Source of the DNA: Segatella hominis
Lineage (GTDB): Bacteria; Bacteroidota; Bacteroidia; Bacteroidales; Bacteroidaceae
Length of the DNA stretch: 64,000 bases
Direction: 5' to 3'
NCBI RefSeq assembly: GCF_019249725.2
Contig: NZ_CP137559.1
Coordinates: 2,501,501 to 2,565,500 of the forward strand
The position numbers and the translations under genes are program-made. This document shows, one piece after another, positions 1-8,424 of the stretch; positions within the stretch are counted from its first letter, which is position 1, and each line of letters begins with the position of its first letter. The notes under the pieces were generated by a model. It ran no database searches and was not told the origin of the DNA. It saw only the letters and a list, made by a program, of their open reading frames with translations.

Positions 1-764
1 AGGCGTTGCACAAGGAAGAACTCAATTCGCGCGAGGAGTATCTGAAGGCTAAGGAAGATTACGACCTTGCCGTCAAGAAGCATGCGCTCATCAGCAAGCG
101 ATTGAAGAAGGATGCCCAGCTCCGCCGTTCTCAGATGGATCAGATGGGCGATAATTTGGAAGCCATGCAGAAGAATGTGCAGCTGGTTCGCCAGCGCAAG
201 GAGAAACTGAACATCCGCAGCACCATATCGGGTGAAATCGGTTTGCTCGATGTGGAGTTAGGACAGAGCATTCAGGCAGGACAGAAGATTGGCGTCATCA
301 ACGACCTCAGCGATTTCAAGGTGCAGGCGCAGGTGGATGAGCATTACATCGACCGGGTAAAACCGGGACTTACTGCCACTTTCGACCAGAACGGCAAGCA
401 TTATCTCCTGCAGGTTCGCAAGGTTTATCCCGAGGTAAGAGATGGCAGGTTCCGCATCGACTTCGTCTTCAAGGGTGTTCGCCCAGGCAACATCCGAACT
501 GGTCAGACTTATTATGTAGATTTGCAGCTCGGTCAGTCTAAGCAGGCAATAATCATCCCTAAAGGCACGTTTTATAGTGTAACGGGTGGTCAATGGATCT
601 TTGTTTTAGACAAGAGTGGCAAGAAGGCTTATCGCCGAAAGATCACCATCGGTCGCCAGAATCCTCAGTATTATGAGGTGATTGAAGGCTTGGAGCCAGG
701 CGAGCAGGTTATCGTTAGCGGCTATGAAGCCTATAAGGATAATGATGTATTAGTTTTTAATTAG
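1..764 (+). CDS. Periplasmic adaptor subunit of an ABC/RND-type exporter (HlyD/MacA family), 5' end missing
   Basis: The reading frame is open from base 3 and enters from outside the window, so the N-terminus with its membrane anchor is missing. The visible part starts in a coiled-coil hairpin rich in Lys, Glu and Arg (first ~70 residues). A lipoyl/barrel-sandwich half follows with the motif IRSTISGEIGLLDVELGQSI, then a beta-barrel and a membrane-proximal domain ending in GLEPGEQVIVSGYEAYKDND, which is typical of MacA-like adaptors. The adaptor would bridge the inner-membrane permease encoded next to an outer-membrane TolC-type channel. The permease and ATPase genes follow on the same strand, so this is part of a MacAB-like operon. 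The substrate cannot be read from the sequence. Confidence 0.9.
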   Translation, partial: ALHKEELNSREEYLKAKEDYDLAVKKHALISKRLKKDAQLRRSQMDQMGDNLEAMQKNVQLVRQRKEKLNIRSTISGEIGLLDVELGQSIQAGQKIGVINDLSDFKVQAQVDEHYIDRVKPGLTATFDQNGKHYLLQVRKVYPEVRDGRFRIDFVFKGVRPGNIRTGQTYYVDLQLGQSKQAIIIPKGTFYSVTGGQWIFVLDKSGKKAYRRKITIGRQNPQYYEVIEGLEPGEQVIVSGYEAYKDNDVLVFN

Positions 765-842
765 TAGTGATTAGTTAGTAATGATTAACTAGTAGTGATT
801 AGTGATAAATTGGGCTAACGCCCTAGAAACAGGATATTTGAT

Positions 843-3227
843 ATGAATCATATTATTAACGCATTCAAAAATCTGCCTCGAAGAGGCCAGCACAATTTCG
901 TGAAGATATTGTGTCTGGCGCTCGGATTGGCAATCAGTTCGGTAATTATTGCCGAGATTTATTTCGAGCAGACCTACGATACGTATTTCCCTAGTTGGGA
1001 AAGGACGTATCTGATTTCGGAAGTGGGTACTAACCATGGCGAAACCATGGAGTTTACCAATACTTCAGGAGCCACTGCCCAAGGTGTAAAGCAATATGCG
1101 CCTATGGTGGAAGCTGCTACCAGTACTCTCTATTTTTATGATGATGCCCAATGCAAGATGGAAGACCAGAACATCATTTCTGCCAATATCAGGATGGCAG
1201 ACAGTTGTTTCTTTGATGTCTTTCCACAGAAGATATTGATAGGCAAGGCTAAACAGATTCTATCCCAACCCTTATCCTGTCTCATCGATTCAGAAACGGC
1301 AGCAAAGATTGGCGGTAATGTTGTAGGTAAGCATTTCACGCTTTCTAATTATCCGGGAACCACTTTTACCATCTATGGTGTTTTCGAAGCGTTTCCATGG
1401 GGTTCTTCCTTTCATGGTACGCAGATGATTCTGTCGAGGTGTAGTGTGCCATACGTATATTCCTATGATGGCAGAGGCCAATGGGTGGGAAATGATAGCT
1501 ATAGATCCTACATCCGGTTGGCAAAGGGGCATGAGGCAAAAGAACTCAAGCCTTACGTGAATAAGATGCGAGAGGATCATTTCCCTTTGAAGGAGATGAA
1601 GAATATGGGAATAGAACTGAACTATGATTTCACGGTATTGAGCGATGTTTACACCCAAGACCCTTATGTCAAGAAGATGGGATGGATTATGGGAATTATT
1701 GCTTTTGTCCTCCTCTTTACTTCTGTGATGAACTATCTGCTTATCATCGTGGGAAATCTTGTGGGTCGTTCTCGCGAAATGGCTGTCCGTAAGTGTTATG
1801 GTGCCGAATCGAAGAACATTCATGCCATCATTTTCTCTGAGGCTTTGGTGCATGTGGGGCTGGCGGTTGTTCTTGCGGCTGTTCTTGTGTTCCTTTGCAA
1901 GGGAACCATCGAAAACTTCCTTTCTGCTCCGGTAAGCACGTTGGTGCTTAATCGTGGCAGTTGGATATTGGTGGCTATTTGTATTCTGGTACTGCTGGTT
2001 GGCGGCTTGTTGCCTGGTTGGCTTTACAACAAGATTCCTGTAGCCATCGCTTTCCGTGGCTATAATGAGAATCGCAACCGTTGGAAACTTGGTTTGTTGG
2101 GTGTCCAGTTCGTTATTTCTGGTTTGCTGTTCAGTTTGCTTTACATCGTGAATGGTCAATACCAGCTGATGTTGGGGCTCAATCCTGGGTATGATTACGA
2201 TCATGTAGCGATTGTTTCGATAGATGCCAGCAATAGAGACCAGCGCAACCAATGTCTGGCAGAAATCAGACGGATGCCGAATGTCAAGGATTGCAGTTCG
2301 ACTTTTAATGTTCCGCTCGATGGGTATGATCGTAGTGGAAATATGGTTGGAGTACCTGGCGACGAGAAGAATACCTTTAATATCATGGAGATGTCGGGAG
2401 TGGACGACAATTTCTTCAAGATGCTGAATATTCCTATCGTTCAGGGTTCTTTCTTTACGGAAAGAAATGACAGTTGCCGACAGGTTATTATTGATGAACG
2501 AGGTGCTGAGAAACTCATCAAAACGTGGCATTGGAAGGATGGCGTAGTTGGCAAGCAAATTACCTGTACAGGACATGATAATAATATCTTTACCATTTGT
2601 GGCGTGAGCAAGAATATCCGCTGGGGGGCTGCGGAAACCGGGGGTGATGGAATGAATGGATTTCCTGACTTGTATTTCTATTCTGCCAAGACGGCTTACT
2701 ATATGTTGGTTAAGTTTAAAGAACTGAAGGATGAATCGTTGTCAGAGTTGCAATCGAAGGTGCAGGCGATGTATCCGAACAATAAGGTCATCGTGAAGAG
2801 TTATGCTTCAGAATTGGCTAACCAGTATGCTTCCCAGCTCAATTTCCGCAACGGAATCTTGGTTGCCGGCATCGTAACGATGATTATCGCCCTCTTCGGA
2901 TTGGTGGGCTATACGAGTGATGAGGTGAACCGCCGCCGCAAGGAGATTGCGATCAGAAAGGTGAACGGAGCCAAGGTGAAGGATATTCTTCGCATCTTCC
3001 TGAAGGACATTATGAAGATTGCCTTGCCTTGCATCATCGTGGGCGATTTGGGGGCTTGGCTGATAGCCAGACAATGGCTCATGTCGTTCAGCGAGAAGAT
3101 TACGATGACGCCTCTGCTGTTTATCGGCGTTACCATCATCTTGCTCGTCATCATCGGGCTTTCCGTCGTCATCAACTGCTACAAGGTGGCGAATAGTAAT
3201 CCTGTGAAATATCTCAAGGATGAATAA
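843..3227 (+). CDS. ABC transporter permease, MacB/FtsX type with two MacB-PCD/FtsX units
   Basis: The 794-residue protein has an N-terminal membrane segment at about residues 20-42 and a long periplasmic MacB_PCD domain. Three helices of an FtsX core follow (about 280-400), ending near the conserved SREMAVRKCYGAESKNI. A second periplasmic domain and a second FtsX core (about 685-790) carry NRRRKEIAIRKVNGAKVKDI. These duplicated RKE-A-RK-GA motifs mark the cytoplasmic coupling loops. The length fits the roughly 800-residue Bacteroidetes permeases that act with a separate ATPase. It sits between the adaptor and the ATPase gene on one strand, so the three should form one export machine. The 78-bp gap before it contains a duplicated TAGTAGTGATTAG sequence. 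Confidence 0.93.
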   Translation: MNHIINAFKNLPRRGQHNFVKILCLALGLAISSVIIAEIYFEQTYDTYFPSWERTYLISEVGTNHGETMEFTNTSGATAQGVKQYAPMVEAATSTLYFYDDAQCKMEDQNIISANIRMADSCFFDVFPQKILIGKAKQILSQPLSCLIDSETAAKIGGNVVGKHFTLSNYPGTTFTIYGVFEAFPWGSSFHGTQMILSRCSVPYVYSYDGRGQWVGNDSYRSYIRLAKGHEAKELKPYVNKMREDHFPLKEMKNMGIELNYDFTVLSDVYTQDPYVKKMGWIMGIIAFVLLFTSVMNYLLIIVGNLVGRSREMAVRKCYGAESKNIHAIIFSEALVHVGLAVVLAAVLVFLCKGTIENFLSAPVSTLVLNRGSWILVAICILVLLVGGLLPGWLYNKIPVAIAFRGYNENRNRWKLGLLGVQFVISGLLFSLLYIVNGQYQLMLGLNPGYDYDHVAIVSIDASNRDQRNQCLAEIRRMPNVKDCSSTFNVPLDGYDRSGNMVGVPGDEKNTFNIMEMSGVDDNFFKMLNIPIVQGSFFTERNDSCRQVIIDERGAEKLIKTWHWKDGVVGKQITCTGHDNNIFTICGVSKNIRWGAAETGGDGMNGFPDLYFYSAKTAYYMLVKFKELKDESLSELQSKVQAMYPNNKVIVKSYASELANQYASQLNFRNGILVAGIVTMIIALFGLVGYTSDEVNRRRKEIAIRKVNGAKVKDILRIFLKDIMKIALPCIIVGDLGAWLIARQWLMSFSEKITMTPLLFIGVTIILLVIIGLSVVINCYKVANSNPVKYLKDE

Positions 3228-3305
3228 GTCTCCCACAGATTTCACAGATTTAAGGGCGTATGCCCTAATTTAACATTCAACATTTAACACTTAACATTGA
3301 ATAAA

Positions 3306-3986
3306 ATGATAAAAGTAGAGAATCTTTGCAAGTCATTCCGCACAGAAGATGTGGAGACGATTGCTTTAAATAATGTATCTTTCACAGTAGAAAACGGCGA
3401 GTTTGTTGCCATAATGGGACCATCCGGTTGCGGAAAATCTACCTTGCTCAACATTCTCGGTTTGCTCGACAACCCAACTTCGGGAAAATATTTCCTGGGT
3501 AATCACGAGGTGGCAAACTTGAAGGAAAAGGAGCGTACGGATGTGAGAAAGGGAGAAATCGGATTTGTGTTCCAGAGTTTCAACCTGATAGATGAATTGA
3601 ATGTAGAGGAGAACATCGAGCTTCCTCTTACCTACCTCAATATTCCGAAGGCGGAGCGCAAGGCAAGGGTGCAGGCGATTATGAAGCGAATGGCCATCAG
3701 CCATCGTGCCAAGCACTTCCCTCACCAGCTTTCGGGTGGTCAGCAGCAGCGAGTAGCCATCGCCCGTGCCGTGGTCTTCGGTCCCAAGCTCATCCTTGCC
3801 GATGAGCCTACGGGTAACCTCGATTCCAAGAATGGAGCCGAGGTGATGCATCTGCTTACCGAGCTGAACCACGAGGGCACCACCATCGTCATGGTGACGC
3901 ATAATGAGCACGATGCCAAGATAGCCCATCGCACCATCCGCCTGTTTGATGGACAGATTGTGGAGGCGGAGGGCAATCAGCTTTAG
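3306..3986 (+). CDS. ABC transporter ATP-binding protein (LolD/MacB type)
   Basis: The ATPase has Walker A GPSGCGKST, a Q-loop (GFVFQSFNLIDELN), signature LSGGQQQRVAIARA, Walker B LILADEPTGNLDS and the switch histidine in MVTHNEHDA. The LSGGQQQR and DEPTGNLDS forms are typical of the LolD/MacB/FtsE group that works with FtsX-like permeases. I chose the ATG at 3306; an in-frame TTG at 3297 would add three residues but is less likely. The preceding spacer carries short TTAACATT-type repeats (about 3271-3299) and no clear promoter. It is the third gene of the adaptor-permease-ATPase set. Confidence 0.95.
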   Translation: MIKVENLCKSFRTEDVETIALNNVSFTVENGEFVAIMGPSGCGKSTLLNILGLLDNPTSGKYFLGNHEVANLKEKERTDVRKGEIGFVFQSFNLIDELNVEENIELPLTYLNIPKAERKARVQAIMKRMAISHRAKHFPHQLSGGQQQRVAIARAVVFGPKLILADEPTGNLDSKNGAEVMHLLTELNHEGTTIVMVTHNEHDAKIAHRTIRLFDGQIVEAEGNQL

Positions 3987-4024
3987 TGTTTCTGTCACTT
4001 TTGAGCGTATGACGCTATGCTTCA

Positions 4025-4816
4025 TTAGAAGAGAAATGTCATAAATCGCTTGGTATTGGCCTCTTTCTGCTTCAGCTCTTCTTTCATTCTCTGTATTGCC
4101 ATCTTGAAGAAGAAGCGGATGAGGTGCTCGTCCGTAGCTTCCGTACGAATCATGCGGAGGGCAGAAATGTATTCCTGGCGGGCTTCGGATGGGATGATGA
4201 GGAGAGGATGATTCAATCTTAAGAGAATGTAGTTGCTGATGAGTCGTCCTGTTCTTCCATTCCCATCACGGAACGGATGAAGATATTCGTAGAAGCCATG
4301 GAAGCGGGCGGCAAGAATCATGGGATGAACGGCTGCCGAAATGATGGCTTTTTCAGTAGATTCCAACAGCTTGGGAACTCTGGCGATGAGTTCTTCGTGG
4401 TCGCCAAATACCGTATCGCCTGCTGCCATGTCTGTGGTGGTGTATTCGCCCGGAATAGCTTCTGGAGAACGATAGGAAAGCGTATGGCTGGTAACCCGCC
4501 TGTTGATTTCTTTCAGAAGCTTCTCGTCGAGTGGATGCTGCGTGTTTTGCATCATGTACTCAAAGGCTTCGAAGTGATCAAGCATTTCGAAAGCCTCGAA
4601 GAGAGTCTTTCCGGCAGGAATCATCCCCAGGCCTTTCTCCTTCAGTTCCCGGGTATCATCTACGGAGAATGAGTTGCCTTCAATGGCGCACGAATGGGTA
4701 GAGAAGAGTACTTCATTATATTTGATGTACTCTTCTCTATCCATTTTATTGATGATAAGGGTTTGATATTTTCCTCTCAAATCCTCGTATTCCTTGATTT
4801 CCTTTTCGAATGCCAT
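4025..4816 (-). CDS. Fic family protein, probably a class II AMPylator with its own inhibitory helix
   Basis: The 263-residue protein carries the Fic core motif HPFRDGNGRTGR, with the catalytic His and the anion-binding loop, at about residues 182-193. Upstream, residues around 40-50 read HSCAIEGNSF, matching the S/T-xxx-E-G/N inhibitory helix that blocks productive ATP binding in self-inhibited Fic proteins. Family members transfer AMP or another nucleotide to a hydroxyl side chain of a target protein; the target here is unknown. The gene faces the ABC ATPase gene convergently. The next minus-strand gene upstream is separated by only 6 bp, so the two may be co-transcribed. No separate small antitoxin is needed for class II. 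Confidence 0.9.
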   Translation of the reverse strand: MAFEKEIKEYEDLRGKYQTLIINKMDREEYIKYNEVLFSTHSCAIEGNSFSVDDTRELKEKGLGMIPAGKTLFEAFEMLDHFEAFEYMMQNTQHPLDEKLLKEINRRVTSHTLSYRSPEAIPGEYTTTDMAAGDTVFGDHEELIARVPKLLESTEKAIISAAVHPMILAARFHGFYEYLHPFRDGNGRTGRLISNYILLRLNHPLLIIPSEARQEYISALRMIRTEATDEHLIRFFFKMAIQRMKEELKQKEANTKRFMTFLF

Positions 4817-4822
4817 AATAAT

Positions 4823-5515
4823 TTACCAGTTGTCGTCAGTGGCTTTTTCTTTAAGTTTGTTGTCTAACTTATCTGTAAGAATACGGAAACAAGCTTCGCT
4901 ATTGACTAAAGCTCTTGAAGAAGTAACTTTTGGATGTATCCAATTCATTTCATTATATGGATAACAATCTTTTAAATTCCAAATTTGGGAGTCCTGGGTT
5001 ATTCCATCACCAGTTACACCAAACGAACCAAACAGAATAACATATCCGCTGTCATCGTTTGTTTTTAAAACTTCATAATTCTGCAAAGTATAAGTGAATC
5101 TGATCTTGCCATCTTTGAAATCAAATCTTAGCAATGGTCTAATGCTAACTCTATAAGAGTTGTCTCCCATAGTTCGTCTTGCGATGTTTGGTAAATAGCA
5201 TCTTGTAAGAATAATCCCTTTATTTTCGTCACATGATTGGACAGCAGATTGAGCGTTTGAACTCATAGATATAATCCAATTTAGTACTTGGTGGTACAGC
5301 TGTGATTTATCTTTTCCTGGGTATTCTTTTATAATGCAGAGTTCTAATTCTCCATTGCTGTTTAGTTGATATTTTTTTGAAATATCTTTTGCTGTAGCAG
5401 ACCATGACTTATCGCCACGTTGTACATAGCCTTCAAGTTCACTTCTGGAAATAACCTGAGAATGAACAATTAAGCTTGACAAGCAAAGCATAAATATAAA
5501 AATAACCTTTTTCAT
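4823..5515 (-). CDS. Secreted or periplasmic protein of unknown function, possibly DUF4468-like
   Basis: I start the gene at the Met giving MKKVIFIFMLCLSSLIVHSQ, a good signal peptide. A further upstream start would add 18 residues without signal character. The mature part of about 210 residues mixes alpha and beta stretches. It has a central region (NWIISMSSNAQSAVQSCDEN, then GIILTRCYLP and IRPLLRFDFKDGKIRFTYTL) that resembles the TBP-like fold of DUF4468 proteins common in Bacteroidales. That assignment is from memory of the pattern only. It is more AT-rich than its neighbours, which may indicate separate acquisition. It lies 6 bp upstream of the Fic gene; a functional link is not shown. 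Confidence 0.6.
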   Translation of the reverse strand: MKKVIFIFMLCLSSLIVHSQVISRSELEGYVQRGDKSWSATAKDISKKYQLNSNGELELCIIKEYPGKDKSQLYHQVLNWIISMSSNAQSAVQSCDENKGIILTRCYLPNIARRTMGDNSYRVSIRPLLRFDFKDGKIRFTYTLQNYEVLKTNDDSGYVILFGSFGVTGDGITQDSQIWNLKDCYPYNEMNWIHPKVTSSRALVNSEACFRILTDKLDNKLKEKATDDNW

Positions 5516-5647
5516 ATCCTTGATTTTTAATAGTTTTATCTTTAATACGGTCTTATCGTCTGTTGACATAAGCTTAATCTTTTATAAAGGCAAAGATATG
5601 GTAAAAAAGCGAAAGTGCCAAACTTTCCTCCCCCAAATTATACTTTT

Positions 5648-6874
5648 TTATGGGATGATGATGCGGAAAGTGGTGATTCCCTGGGCATTGTCCTGATGGA
5701 GCGAAAGGCTGCCGCCGCTTACTCGCATGATCTGACGGGAAAGGGAGAGCCCGATTCCGCTTCCTTCCGGCTTCGTGGTGAAGAACGGGATGAAAATATG
5801 AGAGGCTACATCTTCGGGGATGAGACCGGCGTTGTTGCTCACGTCGATGATGATGGATTCCTGGGCGTTGGCGTAGGCATGGAGACGGATAAATGCCTTC
5901 TTGCTTGCCGCGGATTGCAAATCCGCGGAGCGGCATTCCTGCTTGTTCCTCCCCTGCTCATTTCCATCTTGCTTGTTTCTTTCTGCAGACAACTTTTCCT
6001 TGAAAGCTTCTACGGCATTCTTCAGAAGATTCGTTACCACGTGAGAGAGGAGGCTCTCATCGGCGTAAACCAGCAAATCCTTGGGAGAAACAGAAATCTC
6101 TACTTCGTGGTTGCAGAGCAGCGCCATTCTTTCCAGGAATGGCTCCACATAGAAGAGTGCAGGCTGAGGCTGGGGAACATGGGTGAAACGGCGATAGTTG
6201 TTGACGAAAGCCAACAGTTCGGTTCCTGTTTTGTGGATGGTTTCCAAGCCTTGCTTCAAGTCTTTATCCTCTGTAACTCGGGTAAGTAGAGTTTCGCTCA
6301 ACGAAGTAACTGGCGTGATGGTATTCATGATTTCATGGGTCAGCACACGAATCAGCTTGATCCAAGAATCCACCTCCTGATTGCTCAGCTCGTGGCTCAC
6401 GTCGCTCAGGGCGATGATGCGCACGTGCTTGTCTTTCAGCATGGCTTGCGTCTCATGTTTTGCCAGGTGTTCATCCTTCAGTTTTCCTTTTACCTGGTTC
6501 ATGTGGGTAAGCACATCCGTATCGAGCAACCTGAGGGCTGCCTGGTTGTGCTGCAGGATGTTGTCGTGGCTATCCACCACCAGTATGCCCGTATCTACTG
6601 CATTCAGAATCTGCTCGTAATATTTCTCCCGCTCCATCTGCTCCTCTCTCGTATGTTGCAGGAAGAGCTTGATGCGGTTGAGTGATTTGTGCAGAATCTT
6701 ATCTTCCTTAAACCCCTTCTCCGTAGGAAAGTTGAAGGAGAAATCCCCATTATCTATCGCATCAAAAAGGAAGGTTACCTTCTTGATGTTGCGGCGATAG
6801 TGGCGGTAGAGGCGAATGTAACCCACTACAGCCACGAGCAAAAGCACGATAATTATAATTAGTTTATAATCCAT
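5648..6874 (-). CDS. Membrane sensor histidine kinase, partner of the sigma-54 response regulator
   Basis: One N-terminal membrane helix (about residues 4-22) is followed by a HAMP-like linker and a PAS-like domain (EQILNAVDTGILVVDSHDN). The phospho-acceptor H-box reads LIRVLTHEIMNTITPVTSL, near residues 178-196. The ATPase has an N-box (VVTNLLKNAVEAF), a G1 box (IDVSNNAGLIPEDV) and a G2 box (EGSGIGLSLSRQIM). An unusual basic/polar insertion lies between N-box and G1 (about residues 295-325) and includes RSADLQSAASKK, encoded by a perfect palindromic element at 5908-5928. The start overlaps the 3' end of the response regulator gene by 11 bp, so the pair is translationally coupled. The signal sensed is unknown. 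Confidence 0.93.
   Translation of the reverse strand: MDYKLIIIIVLLLVAVVGYIRLYRHYRRNIKKVTFLFDAIDNGDFSFNFPTEKGFKEDKILHKSLNRIKLFLQHTREEQMEREKYYEQILNAVDTGILVVDSHDNILQHNQAALRLLDTDVLTHMNQVKGKLKDEHLAKHETQAMLKDKHVRIIALSDVSHELSNQEVDSWIKLIRVLTHEIMNTITPVTSLSETLLTRVTEDKDLKQGLETIHKTGTELLAFVNNYRRFTHVPQPQPALFYVEPFLERMALLCNHEVEISVSPKDLLVYADESLLSHVVTNLLKNAVEAFKEKLSAERNKQDGNEQGRNKQECRSADLQSAASKKAFIRLHAYANAQESIIIDVSNNAGLIPEDVASHIFIPFFTTKPEGSGIGLSLSRQIMRVSGGSLSLHQDNAQGITTFRIIIP
5908..5928. repeat. REP-like perfect palindrome inside the histidine kinase gene
   Basis: The 21-base sequence has 9-base arms (CCGCGGATT and AATCCGCGG) around a GCA centre. It falls within the extra segment between the N-box and G1 box of the kinase and keeps the reading frame. 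From memory, GC-rich palindromes of this kind are scattered through Bacteroidetes genomes and often show up inside genes as RSADLQS-type peptides. No second copy was noticed in this window. Confidence 0.7.
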
Positions 6875-8228
6875 ATCGCTTAATCTTATTATAAAGCGTT
6901 TGGCGAGAAATACCTAACCTTGCGGCTACCACCGACAGGTTTCCCTCACATTCCCTGATGGTTTTCTCTATCATTCGGCTCTCCATCTCGCCGAGCGTCT
7001 GAACCTCTTCCAGGGGCTTCTCTTTTCTCTGCTGGTTTCCGCCGTCAATATCTTCGGCAGAAATCATTCCGCCATCGGATAGAATCACGGCTTTTTCGAT
7101 GGCGTGCTGAAGTTCACGGATGTTTCCGTACCAAGGCAAACTGGTAAGTTTTTTCTCAGCTTCTTCCGAAAGACGGAGATTCACCTTATTATATAAATCG
7201 CCATATTGAAGGAGAAATCTTTCTGCCAATGGAACGATGTCTGATTTTCTCTGTCTCAGGGCTGGCAATTCCAGATGGATGGTATTGATGCGATAGAGCA
7301 GATCCTCTCTGAATTCGCCATCGTTTACCATCTGCTGCAGGTTGCGGTTGGTGGCGCAAACCAGTCGTACGTTGATGGGAATCTGCGTGCTTCCCCCCAC
7401 TCTTACGATGCTTCTGCGTTGCAGGGCGGTAAGGAGTTTTGCCTGAAGACCGTAGGATAGGTTTCCTATCTCATCCAGGAAGATGGTGCTGCCGTCGGCA
7501 AGCTCAAACTTGCCCGGTTTATCCACCTTGGCATCGGTAAAAGCACCCTTTACATGACCGAAGAGTTCGCTCTCGAAAAGGGTTTCCGTAATGGCTCCCA
7601 TATCCACAGGCAGCATTTTCTTTCCACATCTTGTGGATAAACGATGTATCTCGTTGGCTAACACCTCTTTACCTGTTCCGTTTTCGCCCGTAATGAGGAT
7701 GTTTGCATCAGTTGCGGCAACTTTTTCCACAATGCTTCTCAAATTGTTCATAACTTCGCTATCTCCCCAATACATAGCGCTTTGCGCATCTTTTCCACCA
7801 GGTTTTCCACCTTTCCTGTTGATAACGTTATCCACAGCCTTGTTCTTATCCCTAGCCTCTATTAGCGTACGTATCATCTTCTCGTTTTCAAAAGGCTTCA
7901 CGATGAAGTCGGCGGCACCTTCCTTGATGCCTGTTACGGCAAGTTGGATGTCGGCGTAGGCGGTAAAGAGTACCACTTCGGTTTTCGGGCTGAGGCTCTT
8001 GATTTCCCTGAGCCAGTACAGTCCCTCGTTTCCCGAATTGATTCCGCTGGAGAAGTTCATGTCGAGCAGCACCACGTCGGGATGCTCCTCTCTCAGTTTG
8101 GCTGGGATGGAGTTAGGGTTGGCGATGGTGATGATGCCATCGAATATGGGTTCCAGCAGCATCCTCACCGTAGTAAGAATGTTGCGGTTGTCATCAACAA
8201 TCAATATCGTTCCTTGTTTCTTAATCAT
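6864..8228 (-). CDS. Sigma-54-dependent response regulator (NtrC family)
   Basis: The 454 residues contain three parts. The receiver domain has its phosphorylated Asp in PDVVLLDMNF near residue 55 and the Lys of VKPF. The central AAA+ domain has Walker A GENGTGKE, the sigma-54 contact loop GAFTDA, Walker B TIFLDEIGN, and an arginine finger region near EFREDLLYRINTI. The C-terminal Fis-type helix-turn-helix ends in SVVAARLGISRQTLYNKIKRYG. The protein should activate sigma-54 promoters when phosphorylated by the kinase encoded directly downstream. Its target in this window is not visible; in related Bacteroidales such pairs often sit beside MacAB-like export operons, as here, but that link is an inference. 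Confidence 0.95.
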   Translation of the reverse strand: MIKKQGTILIVDDNRNILTTVRMLLEPIFDGIITIANPNSIPAKLREEHPDVVLLDMNFSSGINSGNEGLYWLREIKSLSPKTEVVLFTAYADIQLAVTGIKEGAADFIVKPFENEKMIRTLIEARDKNKAVDNVINRKGGKPGGKDAQSAMYWGDSEVMNNLRSIVEKVAATDANILITGENGTGKEVLANEIHRLSTRCGKKMLPVDMGAITETLFESELFGHVKGAFTDAKVDKPGKFELADGSTIFLDEIGNLSYGLQAKLLTALQRRSIVRVGGSTQIPINVRLVCATNRNLQQMVNDGEFREDLLYRINTIHLELPALRQRKSDIVPLAERFLLQYGDLYNKVNLRLSEEAEKKLTSLPWYGNIRELQHAIEKAVILSDGGMISAEDIDGGNQQRKEKPLEEVQTLGEMESRMIEKTIRECEGNLSVVAARLGISRQTLYNKIKRYGL

Positions 8229-8285
8229 GGTGCAAAGTTACGAAATATCATAGAAAGTCGGTCCTGATTGTCTAATAATTAGACG

Positions 8286-8350
8286 AAAAAATGCCGATAA
8301 TGGCGCCAAAAGTTGCTTTTCCGGCAGCTTTTGGCACCTTATCGGCATTT
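8286..8350 (-). terminator. Long hairpin terminator downstream of the TonB receptor gene
   Basis: An inverted repeat pairs 8289-8300 with 8339-8350 (AAATGCCGATAA with TTATCGGCATTT) and continues inward with a few mismatches through a GGCGCCAAAAG / CTTTTGGCACC stem. Read on the minus strand, the stem is followed directly by a run of six T. It lies 75 bp past the stop of the receptor gene and about 60 bp before the regulator start, so it would separate these two minus-strand units. Confidence 0.8.
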
Positions 8351-8424
8351 GTTTATTCAAAATTCTGATTCCTGATGAGGAATTGCTTATCCTAAAAGGG
8401 GAATTACTTATTCCAAAAGGGGAG

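Noticed and set aside
1290..2576. Long minus-strand frame of 428 codons inside the MacB-like permease gene
   Set aside because: It is fully antisense to a well-supported permease and contains no domain, so it is a shadow frame.
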